DNA of 64,000 bases, from the NCBI RefSeq assembly GCF_007829955.1, contig NZ_VIWX01000006.1:186001-250000 (forward strand), given 5' to 3'. Source of the stretch: Saccharopolyspora dendranthemae. GTDB lineage: Bacteria > Actinomycetota > Actinomycetes > Mycobacteriales > Pseudonocardiaceae. Positions 43,981 to 53,657 of this stretch are shown piece by piece; position 1 is the first letter of the stretch; every line of letters starts with the position of its first letter. A program made the position numbers and the translations under genes. Under the pieces are notes generated by a model. That model saw nothing but the letters and a program-made list of their open reading frames with translations. It was not told the origin of the DNA and did not search any database.

Positions 43981-44913
43981 TCACGCCGTCTCCCCTTCCT
44001 CGCGGATGGCGCGCCGCGCGATGGCGATGGCGCGGGACGGCTGAACGGTGTCGAGCTCGGCGTTGACCGCACCGCCCAGCAGCACGGCGAAGGCGGTGAC
44101 GTACAGCCACAGCAGCACGCCCATCGGAGCGGCCAGCGCGCCGTAGACCGGCGAGTTCTCCAAGCTCACGTCCAGGTAGATGCGCAGCCCGAGGCTGCCT
44201 GCCAGCCACACCAGCAGGGCGACCGCGGCACCGGGGACGTGCTCGTGCCACGGCGAGCGGATCGGGACCGAGACCATGTACAGGGTGCTCAGCGAAGCGA
44301 TCGAGCCGAGCACGATGAGCGGCCAGTACAGCCCGTACACCAGCCCCGTCGCCTGCGGCACCCACCCGGCGATCACCGACGGGCCGACCGCAAGCAGCGG
44401 CAGCAGGATCAGCGCCACCAGCAGACCCACCACGTACACCAGCACCGACATCAGCCGCTGGCGCACCACGCCGCGCTGGCCACCGAGTCCGTAGACCACC
44501 GAGATCGTGTCGATGTAGACGTTCAGCGCGGTCGAACCGGACCACAGCGCGAGCGCGAAACCGATCGAGATGATCCCCACCCGACCGGAGCCGAGCACCT
44601 CGTGCAGCACCGGGCGCAGCAGCTGGTCGATCGCTTGCGGCGAGAGCACCGCCCCGGCTGCCTCCACGAGGGCGCTCTCCACGGCGGGCACGGTGTCGTC
44701 GCGGCCCAGCCAGCCCGCGACGTAACCGAGAGCGGCGACGACGCTCAGCAGGACCGGGGGCAGCGACGTGAGGGTGAAGAACGCGGCCTCACCGGCCAGG
44801 CCCGTCAGCCGGTACCGGCCGCTGCTCTCCGCGGTGCGGGTGGCGAGCCGAATCAGGCCTCGGAGCCTCGGGTCGCGCGGGTGCCGAAGCCGCTGGTAGA
44901 CGCTGCGCGGCAC
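43981..44913 (-). CDS. YihY/BrkB-family membrane protein (second paralogue)
   Basis: A 310-residue membrane protein with about six hydrophobic segments and the YihY pattern (LAGEAAFFTLTSLPPVLLSVVAALG, LWSGSTALNVYIDTI, YGALAAPMGVLLWLYV). GTG 44913 is preceded by AGGAGG; the frame is open to 44997. It is a distant paralogue of the product of 7107-8138 and lies 102 bases upstream of the sigma gene in the same direction. Function unknown. Confidence 0.85.
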   Translation of the reverse strand: MPRSVYQRLRHPRDPRLRGLIRLATRTAESSGRYRLTGLAGEAAFFTLTSLPPVLLSVVAALGYVAGWLGRDDTVPAVESALVEAAGAVLSPQAIDQLLRPVLHEVLGSGRVGIISIGFALALWSGSTALNVYIDTISVVYGLGGQRGVVRQRLMSVLVYVVGLLVALILLPLLAVGPSVIAGWVPQATGLVYGLYWPLIVLGSIASLSTLYMVSVPIRSPWHEHVPGAAVALLVWLAGSLGLRIYLDVSLENSPVYGALAAPMGVLLWLYVTAFAVLLGGAVNAELDTVQPSRAIAIARRAIREEGETA

Positions 44914-45072
44914 GACCCCCTCCTCCGAACGCTGCAGTTCTCGCGTATCGATCACGAACCGTCCGATGCGCAGGAGGGCTCCGGCGTGACGGTCCAACTC
45001 CGTGATTTTCGGCGATGCCGAGCTGGACCGCCTCGCGGAAGCGCGCGGCCGGTGTGGCGGGGTGATCGACCG

Positions 45073-46428
<1,356 letters not shown>

Positions 46429-46555
46429 GGGCGGATCTCCTCAGCAGTCGGGGGAAATGCAGAACGCTTGTACTGTTTTTTAACAGAAAAATGACGTGGA
46501 CGAAACAGAGCCGCGAATTTCATCACCCGCACCCGTATCCACGCCAGGCGCAACA

Positions 46556-46595
46556 GCGCGGGCGGGCCCGGTGATCGAACCGGACCCGCCCGCGC
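46556..46595. terminator. Terminator after the fasciclin lipoprotein gene
   Basis: A 17-bp stem (46556-46572 with 46579-46595, one mismatch) and a 6-base loop begin 12 bases past the fasciclin gene's stop. Confidence 0.78.
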
Positions 46596-46607
46596 CGCCT
46601 GAACAGG

Positions 46608-47270
46608 TCACTGCGGGGGCATCAGCACCTGGTCGACCACGAAGACCGTGGCGTTGGCGGTGGGGACGTTGCCGCACAGCACGCTCGCACCGTTGACCTT
46701 CAGCTGGTCTCCGGAGCCCTCGACCTTGACCTTCCCGCCCTGGACGGTGTCGACGGAGCCCGCCTTGGACAGGTCGTCGGCGGTCATCCGCTGCGGGACG
46801 ACGTGGTAGGTCAGCGTGCTGGTCAGCGCCTCCTTCTGGGCGGGGTCGGAGAGCATCGCCTGCAACTTCTCCGGCGGGATCGCGTCGAAGGCCGGGTCCG
46901 CGGGGGCGAACACGGTGTACTGCGCGTCGGACTTGTTCAGCGTGTCGACCAGACCGGCGGCCTTGACCGCGGCGGTCAGCTTGGTCAGCAGCGGGTTGTT
47001 GGACGCGGCGGTGCCGACCGGGTCGTCGATCATGCCCTGCACCGAGCCGGGGTTGGCCGGATCGGTGGGGACCTGGGAACAGCCCGGACCGAACACGTCC
47101 GAGGCCGTGGTCATGCCCTGCTGCATCGGCGCGGCCGGCGACGGCGGCGGGGGCGGGGGTGCCTGTCCCTGATCAGCCGGTTGCTGCTCGGACATCCCGC
47201 CGCAAGCGGCCAGTCCGAAGGTGAGCAGCGCGGCACCGGCGCCGAGGGCGCTGCGGCGAAGTGCGGTCAT
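46608..47270 (-). CDS. Fasciclin-domain lipoprotein (MPT70/MPT83-like)
   Basis: A 220-residue exported protein: signal peptide with lipobox LAAC (Cys23), a Pro-rich linker, then one fasciclin (FAS1) domain (about 85-220) with LVDTLNKSDAQYTVFAPADPAFDAIP and LTYHVVPQRM. It closely matches the layout of mycobacterial MPT83/MPT70, which are the main SigK-regulated antigens. A SigK-type promoter motif lies 38-65 bases before its start, supporting the same control here. Confidence 0.92.
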   Translation of the reverse strand: MTALRRSALGAGAALLTFGLAACGGMSEQQPADQGQAPPPPPPSPAAPMQQGMTTASDVFGPGCSQVPTDPANPGSVQGMIDDPVGTAASNNPLLTKLTAAVKAAGLVDTLNKSDAQYTVFAPADPAFDAIPPEKLQAMLSDPAQKEALTSTLTYHVVPQRMTADDLSKAGSVDTVQGGKVKVEGSGDQLKVNGASVLCGNVPTANATVFVVDQVLMPPQ

Positions 47271-47307
47271 CGACCATCATCTCCTCTGTCGAACGTCGGT
47301 CACCAGG

Positions 47308-47335
47308 AATTCGGACCAGGTGCCGCGCGGGATTG
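47308..47335 (-). promoter_or_regulatory. Candidate SigK promoter of the fasciclin gene
   Basis: On the minus strand: CAATCC (47335-47330), 16 bases, CGAATT (47313-47308), giving a short 5' UTR before ATG 47270. This resembles the mycobacterial SigK consensus as I remember it (CCATCC, CGAATA). Confidence 0.7.
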
Positions 47336-47353
47336 GTCCGCAGCGAGGGTTTT

Positions 47354-48847
47354 TCACCGCTCCCTCGCGGTGCAGAAGATCGAGTGCCAGCCGGTGGCGC
47401 CGTCCGGGACGGTCGGAACACGCTGCTGCGTCTGGGTTTTCCCGGTCTTGTCGGTGGCCCGGCATTCCACGGTGCGCCCGCCGGGCGCCAGGTCGAGCTC
47501 GGCCCGCCACATCCGCCACGTGTGACCCGAGACCTCTGTGGACAGTTGCGCCTCCTGCCACGGACCATCGTCGACCCGCACCTCCACCCGGTCGACGCCG
47601 TGCGGCTGGGCCCACGCTGTGCCCGCCACCGTGAAGCGCCCGGCCGGAACCTTTTCGAACGGCTTCGGCCGGTCGATGCGGGACTGCACCTTGATCGGCG
47701 CCTGCTGCGCCCAACCCCGCTGCTCCCAGTAGGTCTGCCGGTCGAAGGTGGTCAGCTCCAGGTCGGTCAGCCACTTGGTGGCCGACACGAACCCGTAGAG
47801 GCCCGAGACGACCATCCGGACCGGGAACCCGTGCTCGGCGGGCAGCGGCTGCCCGTTCATGCCGTAGGCGAGCAGGGCCGGTCGGTCCGGATCGGTCAGC
47901 GCCTCGATCGGCGTCCCGGCGGTGTAGCCGTCCTCGCTGGTGCTGAAGACCTGCTCGGCCCCGGGGAGCACCCCGGCTTCGCGCAGGAGGTCGCGGATCG
48001 GGACCCCGGTGAAGTCGGCGGTCGAGGTGTACGGGCCGCCGACCTCGTTGGACACGCAGGTGAGGGTGACCGTCCGCGTCTCCTGGCCGCGGCGGAGCAG
48101 GTCGTCGAGGGACAGTTCGAGCTCACGCCCGACCATCCCGCTCACCCGCAGCCGCCACGCGTCCGGATCGACCTGGGGCACCACCAGCGCCGTGTCCACC
48201 CGGTAGAAGTCCGCGTTCGCCGTGCGGAAGGTCGGCGTGCCGACGCGGGCGAAGTCCGCGCCTCCCGGAAGCGGTTGCGGCGCGGGCAAGCGGCTCGCGA
48301 GGGCTTCGCGCGCGCGGCCCGCGGGTCGCCGCGACAGCGCGGTCCCGCCGAAGCCCGCGATCAGCGAACCCGCCGCGAGACCGCCTGCGGTGAGCAGGAA
48401 AGCCCGTCGTCCCGTCGCGGGGCCGGGGTCGGTGCGCAGCAGCGCGACGAACGCGCCGACCCCGACGACGATCGCGACGAGCGACGGCAGCGCCCCGAAG
48501 GCGCCCGCGTCCGGGCGGGCGATCGACGCGGCGACGCCGAGCGTCCCGAACGCGGCGATCAGCACCGCACCGGGTGCCGGGCCGCGTCGCGACACCAGCC
48601 CCGCGACGACCGCCAGCAACCCGATGACCACCGCCATCCCCGCCAGTAGCACCAGCTTGTCCGATTCGCCGAACCACCGGATGGCCAGCGCCTTCAGCGG
48701 TTGCGGGGTCAGGTCGATCGCGCTGTTGCCGACCGCGAGGAACGGGGAGGCGTTCTGCTCGACCAGGCCGGCCAGCAGGTGCCCGGCGGCGAGCGCGGAC
48801 ATGACGGCCAGCACCCCGGAGAAGGCGCGGATCGCGGGTGATCTCAT
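47354..48847 (-). CDS. Membrane-bound sulfite oxidase-like molybdopterin oxidoreductase
   Basis: A 497-residue protein: four to five N-terminal transmembrane helices (about 1-160), a twin-Arg-like GRRAFLLTAGG segment, then a sulfite-oxidase/MsrP-type molybdopterin domain with the Mo-ligand Cys in TLTCVSNEVGG (about 264) and the C-terminal Mo-co dimerisation domain. Substrate unknown; repair of oxidised methionine or sulfite oxidation are possible. A SigK-type promoter with almost no 5' UTR lies directly upstream. Confidence 0.9.
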   Translation of the reverse strand: MRSPAIRAFSGVLAVMSALAAGHLLAGLVEQNASPFLAVGNSAIDLTPQPLKALAIRWFGESDKLVLLAGMAVVIGLLAVVAGLVSRRGPAPGAVLIAAFGTLGVAASIARPDAGAFGALPSLVAIVVGVGAFVALLRTDPGPATGRRAFLLTAGGLAAGSLIAGFGGTALSRRPAGRAREALASRLPAPQPLPGGADFARVGTPTFRTANADFYRVDTALVVPQVDPDAWRLRVSGMVGRELELSLDDLLRRGQETRTVTLTCVSNEVGGPYTSTADFTGVPIRDLLREAGVLPGAEQVFSTSEDGYTAGTPIEALTDPDRPALLAYGMNGQPLPAEHGFPVRMVVSGLYGFVSATKWLTDLELTTFDRQTYWEQRGWAQQAPIKVQSRIDRPKPFEKVPAGRFTVAGTAWAQPHGVDRVEVRVDDGPWQEAQLSTEVSGHTWRMWRAELDLAPGGRTVECRATDKTGKTQTQQRVPTVPDGATGWHSIFCTARER

Positions 48848-48853
48848 GCCCTT

Positions 48854-48881
48854 CCTTCGTCGCGGACTCGCTCCGGGATTG
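48854..48881 (-). promoter_or_regulatory. Candidate SigK promoter of the molybdopterin gene
   Basis: Minus strand: CAATCC (48881-48876), 16 bases, CGAAGG (48859-48854). The -10 is two bases off the others. The start site would be at or next to ATG 48847, so the transcript would be leaderless. Confidence 0.55.
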
Positions 48882-48887
48882 CCCGGA

Positions 48888-49643
48888 TCACGGCCGTTTC
48901 GGCGGCAAGGGCAGGAAACCGCTGGTGCGCTCGACGTAGTCGGCGTACGCAGGTCGCCGTTCGCGCAACCGCCGTTCCAGCAGGGGCTTTCCGGAGCCCC
49001 TGGCGAGCAGCCACGTCATCAGCAGCGGCGAGAGCGCGGTGAGCGGACCCGGCCAGTGCTGGCAGGCCATCAGGTACGCGCCCCACCAGACGCAGGCATC
49101 ACCGAAGTAGTTCGGGTGGCGGGTGTAGCGCCAGAGCCCGGTGTCAAGGACCTCCCCGGCGTTGGCGGGATCGGCCCGGAAGCGCCGCAGCTGCTCGTCG
49201 CCGACCACTTCGAAGAACATCCCGACCGCCCACACCGCGGCACCGGCCACGCTCCAGGCGCCGATGCCGGGGCCGGCGAGCAGCACGGGCATCGAGACGA
49301 GCCACATCACCAGGCCCTGCACCAGGTAGACGCGCACGTACATCCGCAGCGCGGGGAACCGCTGCGCGCGTGCCGCCATCTCCACGTAGCGCGGGTCCTC
49401 GGAGAGCCCGGCGTTGCGCCGGTGCAGGTGCACCGCCAGCCGGATTCCCCACACCACCACCAGCGCGGCGGGCAGCGCACCGGTCCAGCCGGCCGCGAAG
49501 GACGTGATCGCGATGACGGCGAACCCCGCCCCCCACGCGGTGTCGATCGTGTCGTACCGGCCGCGCAACCGGGCGATCGCGAACGTCGCGGTCACCACGA
49601 GCACCGCGACGGCGAGCGCTGCGGGGAGGGCGAAGGGGCTCAT
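48888..49643 (-). CDS. DUF1295 steroid-5-alpha-reductase-like membrane protein
   Basis: A 251-residue polytopic membrane protein of the DUF1295 family with the reductase-like C-terminus GLWRYTRHPNYFGDACVWWGAY. Homologues in mycobacteria (Rv0446c) sit between ufaA1 and sigK. Its start overlaps the stop of the methyltransferase gene upstream (ATGA), so they form one unit. Probable NADPH-dependent lipid reductase, by family. Confidence 0.9.
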   Translation of the reverse strand: MSPFALPAALAVAVLVVTATFAIARLRGRYDTIDTAWGAGFAVIAITSFAAGWTGALPAALVVVWGIRLAVHLHRRNAGLSEDPRYVEMAARAQRFPALRMYVRVYLVQGLVMWLVSMPVLLAGPGIGAWSVAGAAVWAVGMFFEVVGDEQLRRFRADPANAGEVLDTGLWRYTRHPNYFGDACVWWGAYLMACQHWPGPLTALSPLLMTWLLARGSGKPLLERRLRERRPAYADYVERTSGFLPLPPKRP

Positions 49644-50932
49644 CGCACGGCCTCTCGCAGCACCGGAGGCATCCCGCTGGCACCGCGGTCGTCCGATCGC
49701 ACCGCGACGATCTGGTCAACGCCCATGCGGTTCTCCTCGAACGCCAGCAGACCGCCCGCCAGGTAGAGCCGCCACACCCGCAGCTGCTCGGGGCCGAGCA
49801 GCTGCAGCGCCCGCTCCTGCTGCTCGTCGAGCACCCGCGCCCACGCGTCCACCGTGGACGCGTAGTGCTCCCGCATCGCCTCCACGTCGCGCACCTCGAA
49901 ACCGCCCGCCTCGATCCGGTCGACCGTGCGGCCGACCGGGACCATCGTCATGTCCGGGGCGATGTAGGAGGAGATGAACGCGCCGCCGCCCTCCGCCGCG
50001 GATCCGGACCGGGACATCTGCTGCAGCAGCAGCCGTCCGCGCGGGCGCAGCATCCGGTGCAGCGTCGCGACGTACTCGTCGTACCGGGATTCCCCGACGT
50101 GCTCGCCCATCTCGACGCTGGCAACCGCGTCGTAGGGCTCGTCGGTGAGCTCCCGGTAGTCCTGCAGCCGCACGTGCACGCGCCCCTGCAGGCCGAGCTG
50201 GGACACGCGGCGCTCGATGTGCTCGAACTGGCTGCGCGACAAGGTGATCCCGGTCGCCTCGACGCCGTGGTAGCGGGCGGCGTGCAGCAGCAGCGAACCC
50301 CACCCGCAGCCGACGTCGAGCAGGCGTGTGCCCTCGCGCAGCCCGAGCTTGCGGCAGATCAGCTCCAGCTTCGCCTCCTGCGCGGCCGCCAGGTCTTCGG
50401 CGCCCGTCGGGAAGTAGCCGCAGGAGTAAGCCATCGAGGGATCCAGCAGCAGCGCGTAGAAGTCGTTGCCCACGTCGTAGTGGTGCGCGATCGCGGCGCG
50501 GTCGCGCCGCCGCGTGTGCAGCCCACCGGACATCCGCGCCTCCGCCGCCGGGATGGGCGGCCGGGGGCCGATCGCTCCCAGGCGCAGCGCCGCGAGGGCG
50601 ATGTCCCGCCACCCGCGAGCGCCGATCCGCCAGCCGTCGAGGCCGTTCCTGCGCACCGCCGCCCAGCAGCGGCGGAGCCCGTCCGTGAGGTCGCCCTCGA
50701 CGTCGAGATCACCTGCCACGAACGCCCGCGCCAGGCCCAGCTCGCCCGGGCTCCACAGGAAGTGCCGCAGCGCGGCCCGCCTCCGCAGCACCGCTTGCGG
50801 TCCGGACGCAGGTCCGGCGTGGCTGCCGTCCCACGCGCGCACCCCGATCGGCAACGGCATCCCGAAGGTGCCATCGACGATCTCCTCCATGATGTTCGCA
50901 GCTCCGCTGCGGGTCGTGCTCACCAGCGACAC
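49640..50932 (-). CDS. Cyclopropane-fatty-acid-synthase-like methyltransferase (first)
   Basis: A 430-residue SAM-dependent lipid methyltransferase of the CFA/MmaA class. Seen: the preceding helical domain, YDVGNDFYALLLDPSMAYSCGYF, SAM-binding LLDVGCGWGSLLLHAA, and VEMGEHVG. GTG 50932 has GGGAGG 5 bases upstream; ATG 50890 is an alternative. The enzyme methylates or cyclopropanates unsaturated fatty acyl chains in membrane lipids. It is divergent from the second lipid operon and has its own SigK-type promoter. Confidence 0.9.
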   Translation of the reverse strand: MSLVSTTRSGAANIMEEIVDGTFGMPLPIGVRAWDGSHAGPASGPQAVLRRRAALRHFLWSPGELGLARAFVAGDLDVEGDLTDGLRRCWAAVRRNGLDGWRIGARGWRDIALAALRLGAIGPRPPIPAAEARMSGGLHTRRRDRAAIAHHYDVGNDFYALLLDPSMAYSCGYFPTGAEDLAAAQEAKLELICRKLGLREGTRLLDVGCGWGSLLLHAARYHGVEATGITLSRSQFEHIERRVSQLGLQGRVHVRLQDYRELTDEPYDAVASVEMGEHVGESRYDEYVATLHRMLRPRGRLLLQQMSRSGSAAEGGGAFISSYIAPDMTMVPVGRTVDRIEAGGFEVRDVEAMREHYASTVDAWARVLDEQQERALQLLGPEQLRVWRLYLAGGLLAFEENRMGVDQIVAVRSDDRGASGMPPVLREAVR

Positions 50933-50965
50933 GCTCGCCTCCCAGGTCGGATGCCTCCTGCGTCG

Positions 50966-50993
50966 AATTCGGCGCGGACACCGCCGCGGACTG
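50966..50993 (-). promoter_or_regulatory. Candidate SigK promoter of the first CFA-like gene
   Basis: Minus strand: CAGTCC (50993-50988), 16 bases, CGAATT (50971-50966), followed by a 5' UTR of about 27 bases to GTG 50932. Confidence 0.65.
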
Positions 50994-51018
50994 GTGTTCG
51001 TGTCCGTGGTCACACGAG

Positions 51019-51046
51019 CAATCCGCGCGAGGTCCGGCCACGAATC
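51019..51046 (+). promoter_or_regulatory. Candidate SigK promoter of the FAD/DUF1365/CFA/sigK operon
   Basis: CAATCC (51019-51024), 16 bases, CGAATC (51041-51046). The expected start site is at ATG 51053, so the first gene would be leaderless, which explains its lack of a good ribosome-binding site. Confidence 0.68.
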
Positions 51047-51052
51047 CAGGGC

Positions 51053-51676
51053 ATGCACGAACCGAATCTCCGGGTTCTGACGTCGCCCACGACGCCGCCG
51101 CGGACCGTGGTGCTGGTGTTGCACGGCGGACGGCCCGTCAGCCGTGCACCGGTGCGCGCCGCCCACTTCGCCTACCGGCGCATGTTCCCGCTGGCCCGCG
51201 CCGCGCACCGGTCGGACACCGCCGTCTGGGTGCTGCGCAACCGGGTGCGGGGCTGGAACGAACCCGCCCTCGACGCGGTCGGCGACGGTCGCCGAGCGGT
51301 CGAGCTGATCCGCACCGCGCACCCGGGCAGCCGGATCGCGCTGCTGGGGCACTCGATGGGCGGGCGCGTCGCGCTGCGGCTGGCCGGTGAAGCGGACGTG
51401 ATCGGAGTGTGCGCGCTCGCACCGTGGACGACCGAGCAGGACCCGGTCTCCCAGCTCAACGGCCGGATCGTGCGGATCGCGCACGGCGACCGGGACCTGA
51501 CGACCTCACCCCAGAGCTCCGCCGTCTACGCCCTCCGCGCCCGGCGGGCGGGAGCGATCGTCTCGCGGCAGGTGATCCGCGGTTCCGGGCACGCGATGCT
51601 CCGCCACGTCCGCGAGTGGAACGAGCAGGTCGCCGCGTTCGCGGGCGACTGCGCCGCGGTGCGGAGCTCGCGATGA
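51053..51676 (+). CDS. Alpha/beta-fold hydrolase
   Basis: A 207-residue serine hydrolase with oxyanion-hole LVLHGGRP near residue 25, nucleophile LLGHSMGG (about 105) and a C-terminal GSGHAMLRH His. It lacks a signal peptide. Probably a lipid esterase or thioesterase acting with the following lipid genes. Its stop overlaps the next start (ATGA). It starts right at the expected end of a SigK-type promoter. Confidence 0.85.
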   Translation: MHEPNLRVLTSPTTPPRTVVLVLHGGRPVSRAPVRAAHFAYRRMFPLARAAHRSDTAVWVLRNRVRGWNEPALDAVGDGRRAVELIRTAHPGSRIALLGHSMGGRVALRLAGEADVIGVCALAPWTTEQDPVSQLNGRIVRIAHGDRDLTTSPQSSAVYALRARRAGAIVSRQVIRGSGHAMLRHVREWNEQVAAFAGDCAAVRSSR

Positions 51677-52935
51677 GCCGGGGACGCGTCGCGGTCGTCG
51701 GCGCCGGGGTGTCCGGTCTGACCGCCGCGCACCTGCTGTCCCGCGCGAACGACGTGGTGCTCTTCGAGGGCGAGGACCGGTTGGGCGGGCACGCCCACAC
51801 CCACGACGTGCAGACCGGCGACGGCCGCACGATCGCCGTCGACAGCGGGTTCATCGTGCACAACGAGCGCACCTACCCGCAGCTGCTCCGGCTGTTCGGC
51901 GAACTCGGGGTGCTGACCCGGGACACCGAGATGTCGCTGAGCGTGCGGTGCCGGGGATGCGGGCTGGAGTACGCCGGTGCCAAGCGGTTGCGCGGGCTGT
52001 TCCCGCACGCGCGCAACGTCGGTGACCTCCGGTACCTGCGGACGCTCTCGCAGGTGCGGCGGTTCCACCGGCAGGCCGCGGAACTGCTCGACGGGCCCGG
52101 CGACGACCAGCGCACGCTCGCCGAGTTCCTCTCCGACGGCGGGTACTCCCGGCACTTCACCGAGCACTTCGCGATCCCGCTGGTCTCCGCGGTCTGGTCC
52201 GCCGGGCCGGACACCAGCGGGCGCTACCCGGCGCGCTACCTGTTCGAGTTCCTGCGGCACCACGGGATGCTGTCGATCAGCGGCTCCCCGACCTGGCGCA
52301 CCGTCGTCGGCGGCTCCCGCGAGTACGTGCGCCGGATCGGCAACGGCCTGCACGCGGTGCGCACCGCGACGCCGGTCCGCTCGGTGCGCAGGCTCGATGA
52401 CCGGGTGGAGGTCCGCTCCGCCGACGACGAGGTGCACGAGTTCGACCGCGTGGTCGTGGCCACCCACGCCGACCAGGCGTTGCGCCTGCTGGCCGAGCCG
52501 ACCGCCGCGCAGCGACGAGCGCTGGGGGCCTTCGCCTACTCGGAGAACGCGACGCTGCTGCACACCGACGGATCCGTGCTCCCGTCCCGCCGGGGAGCGC
52601 GAGCGTCCTGGAACTACCTCAAGAACGAATGCGCGGGCGATTCCGGCGGTGCCCGGATCAGCTACGACATGAACCGGCTGATGGGTCTCGCCGAGCCCGA
52701 CGACCACGTGGTGACGCTCAACGGCGACGCCGAGGTGGACCCGGGCAGCGTGCTCGCGAAGATGTCCTACCGGCACCCGATCTACACGCCGGAATCCGTT
52801 GCCGCGCAAGCGGACCTGCCGTCCATCGGCGACGACCGGTTGCGGTTCGCCGGCGCCTACCACGGGTGGGGCTTCCACGAGGACGGCTGCCTCTCCGGTG
52901 TGCGGGCTGCCGCGGCGCTGGGATCGGGGTGGTGA
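51673..52935 (+). CDS. FAD-dependent amine-oxidase-fold oxidoreductase (Rv0449c-like)
   Basis: A 420-residue flavoprotein with VAVVGAGVSGLTAAHLL at the N-terminus, EGEDRLGGHAHTHDV and a C-terminal FAD motif (FAGAYHGWGFHEDG). This family is encoded with DUF1365 and CFA-like genes from bacteria to plants and is implicated in desaturating methylated fatty acyl chains (furan fatty acid pathway in Rhodobacter). Overlaps the following gene by GTGA. Role in this organism is inferred. Confidence 0.88.
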   Translation: MSRGRVAVVGAGVSGLTAAHLLSRANDVVLFEGEDRLGGHAHTHDVQTGDGRTIAVDSGFIVHNERTYPQLLRLFGELGVLTRDTEMSLSVRCRGCGLEYAGAKRLRGLFPHARNVGDLRYLRTLSQVRRFHRQAAELLDGPGDDQRTLAEFLSDGGYSRHFTEHFAIPLVSAVWSAGPDTSGRYPARYLFEFLRHHGMLSISGSPTWRTVVGGSREYVRRIGNGLHAVRTATPVRSVRRLDDRVEVRSADDEVHEFDRVVVATHADQALRLLAEPTAAQRRALGAFAYSENATLLHTDGSVLPSRRGARASWNYLKNECAGDSGGARISYDMNRLMGLAEPDDHVVTLNGDAEVDPGSVLAKMSYRHPIYTPESVAAQADLPSIGDDRLRFAGAYHGWGFHEDGCLSGVRAAAALGSGW

Positions 52936-53657
52936 TCGTGCACCTCTACGACGTCGTGATCACCCACTCCCGCGAGGTCGCGCCCCGGAACCGCTTCCTG
53001 CACCGGGCGCACACCTGGCTGGTCGACCTCGACGACCTGCCCCGGTTGCCCCGGCCGCTCCGCCCGCTGATCCGCTTCGACGCCCGAGACCACCTCGGCG
53101 ACCCGCAGCGCAGCATCCGCGAGAACCTCGACCGCTGGCTCGCGCTGCAAGGCGTCGACCTCCGCGGCGGCCGGGTCCTGATGCTCGCGGGCGCCCGGGT
53201 GCTGGGCCACGCGTTCAACCCGATCACGGTCTTCTGGTGCCACCGGCCGGACGGCTCACCGGAGTGCGTGGTCGCCGAGGTCCACAACACCTACGGCGAG
53301 AGGCACTGCTACCTGCTGCGACCCGACGCCGACGGTGTGGGTGAGGTCGGGAAGCGGTTCTACGTCTCTCCCTTCCTGCCGACCGAGGGCCACTACCGGA
53401 TGCAGCTGGAACCGCCCGGCGACCGGTTGCGGGTGCGCGTCGAGCTCATCCAGGACGACCGGGTCGCGTTCCGCGCCGCGATGACGGGTCGCCGCCGCCC
53501 GGCGAACGCGGCAGGGCTGGTGCGCGCGGCCCTGCGCCATCCGCTCGCACCGCGGCGCGTCGCCGCGCTGATCCGCCGCCACGGCATCTCCCTGTGGCTG
53601 CGGCGGGCTCCCCGCTACCGCCGCACTCCCCACATCCACCAGGAAGGAGTCCGATGA
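52932..53657 (+). CDS. DUF1365-family protein
   Basis: A 241-residue protein with the DUF1365 pattern: LYDVVITHSREVAPRNRFLHRAH split by linker, RVLMLAGARVLGHAFNPITVFWC and VAEVHNTYGERHCYLL. Function unknown, but it is tightly linked to the FAD oxidoreductase and CFA genes and fused to them in plants. GTG 52932 overlaps the preceding stop; GTG 52938 is an alternative start. Confidence 0.9.
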   Translation: MIVHLYDVVITHSREVAPRNRFLHRAHTWLVDLDDLPRLPRPLRPLIRFDARDHLGDPQRSIRENLDRWLALQGVDLRGGRVLMLAGARVLGHAFNPITVFWCHRPDGSPECVVAEVHNTYGERHCYLLRPDADGVGEVGKRFYVSPFLPTEGHYRMQLEPPGDRLRVRVELIQDDRVAFRAAMTGRRRPANAAGLVRAALRHPLAPRRVAALIRRHGISLWLRRAPRYRRTPHIHQEGVR

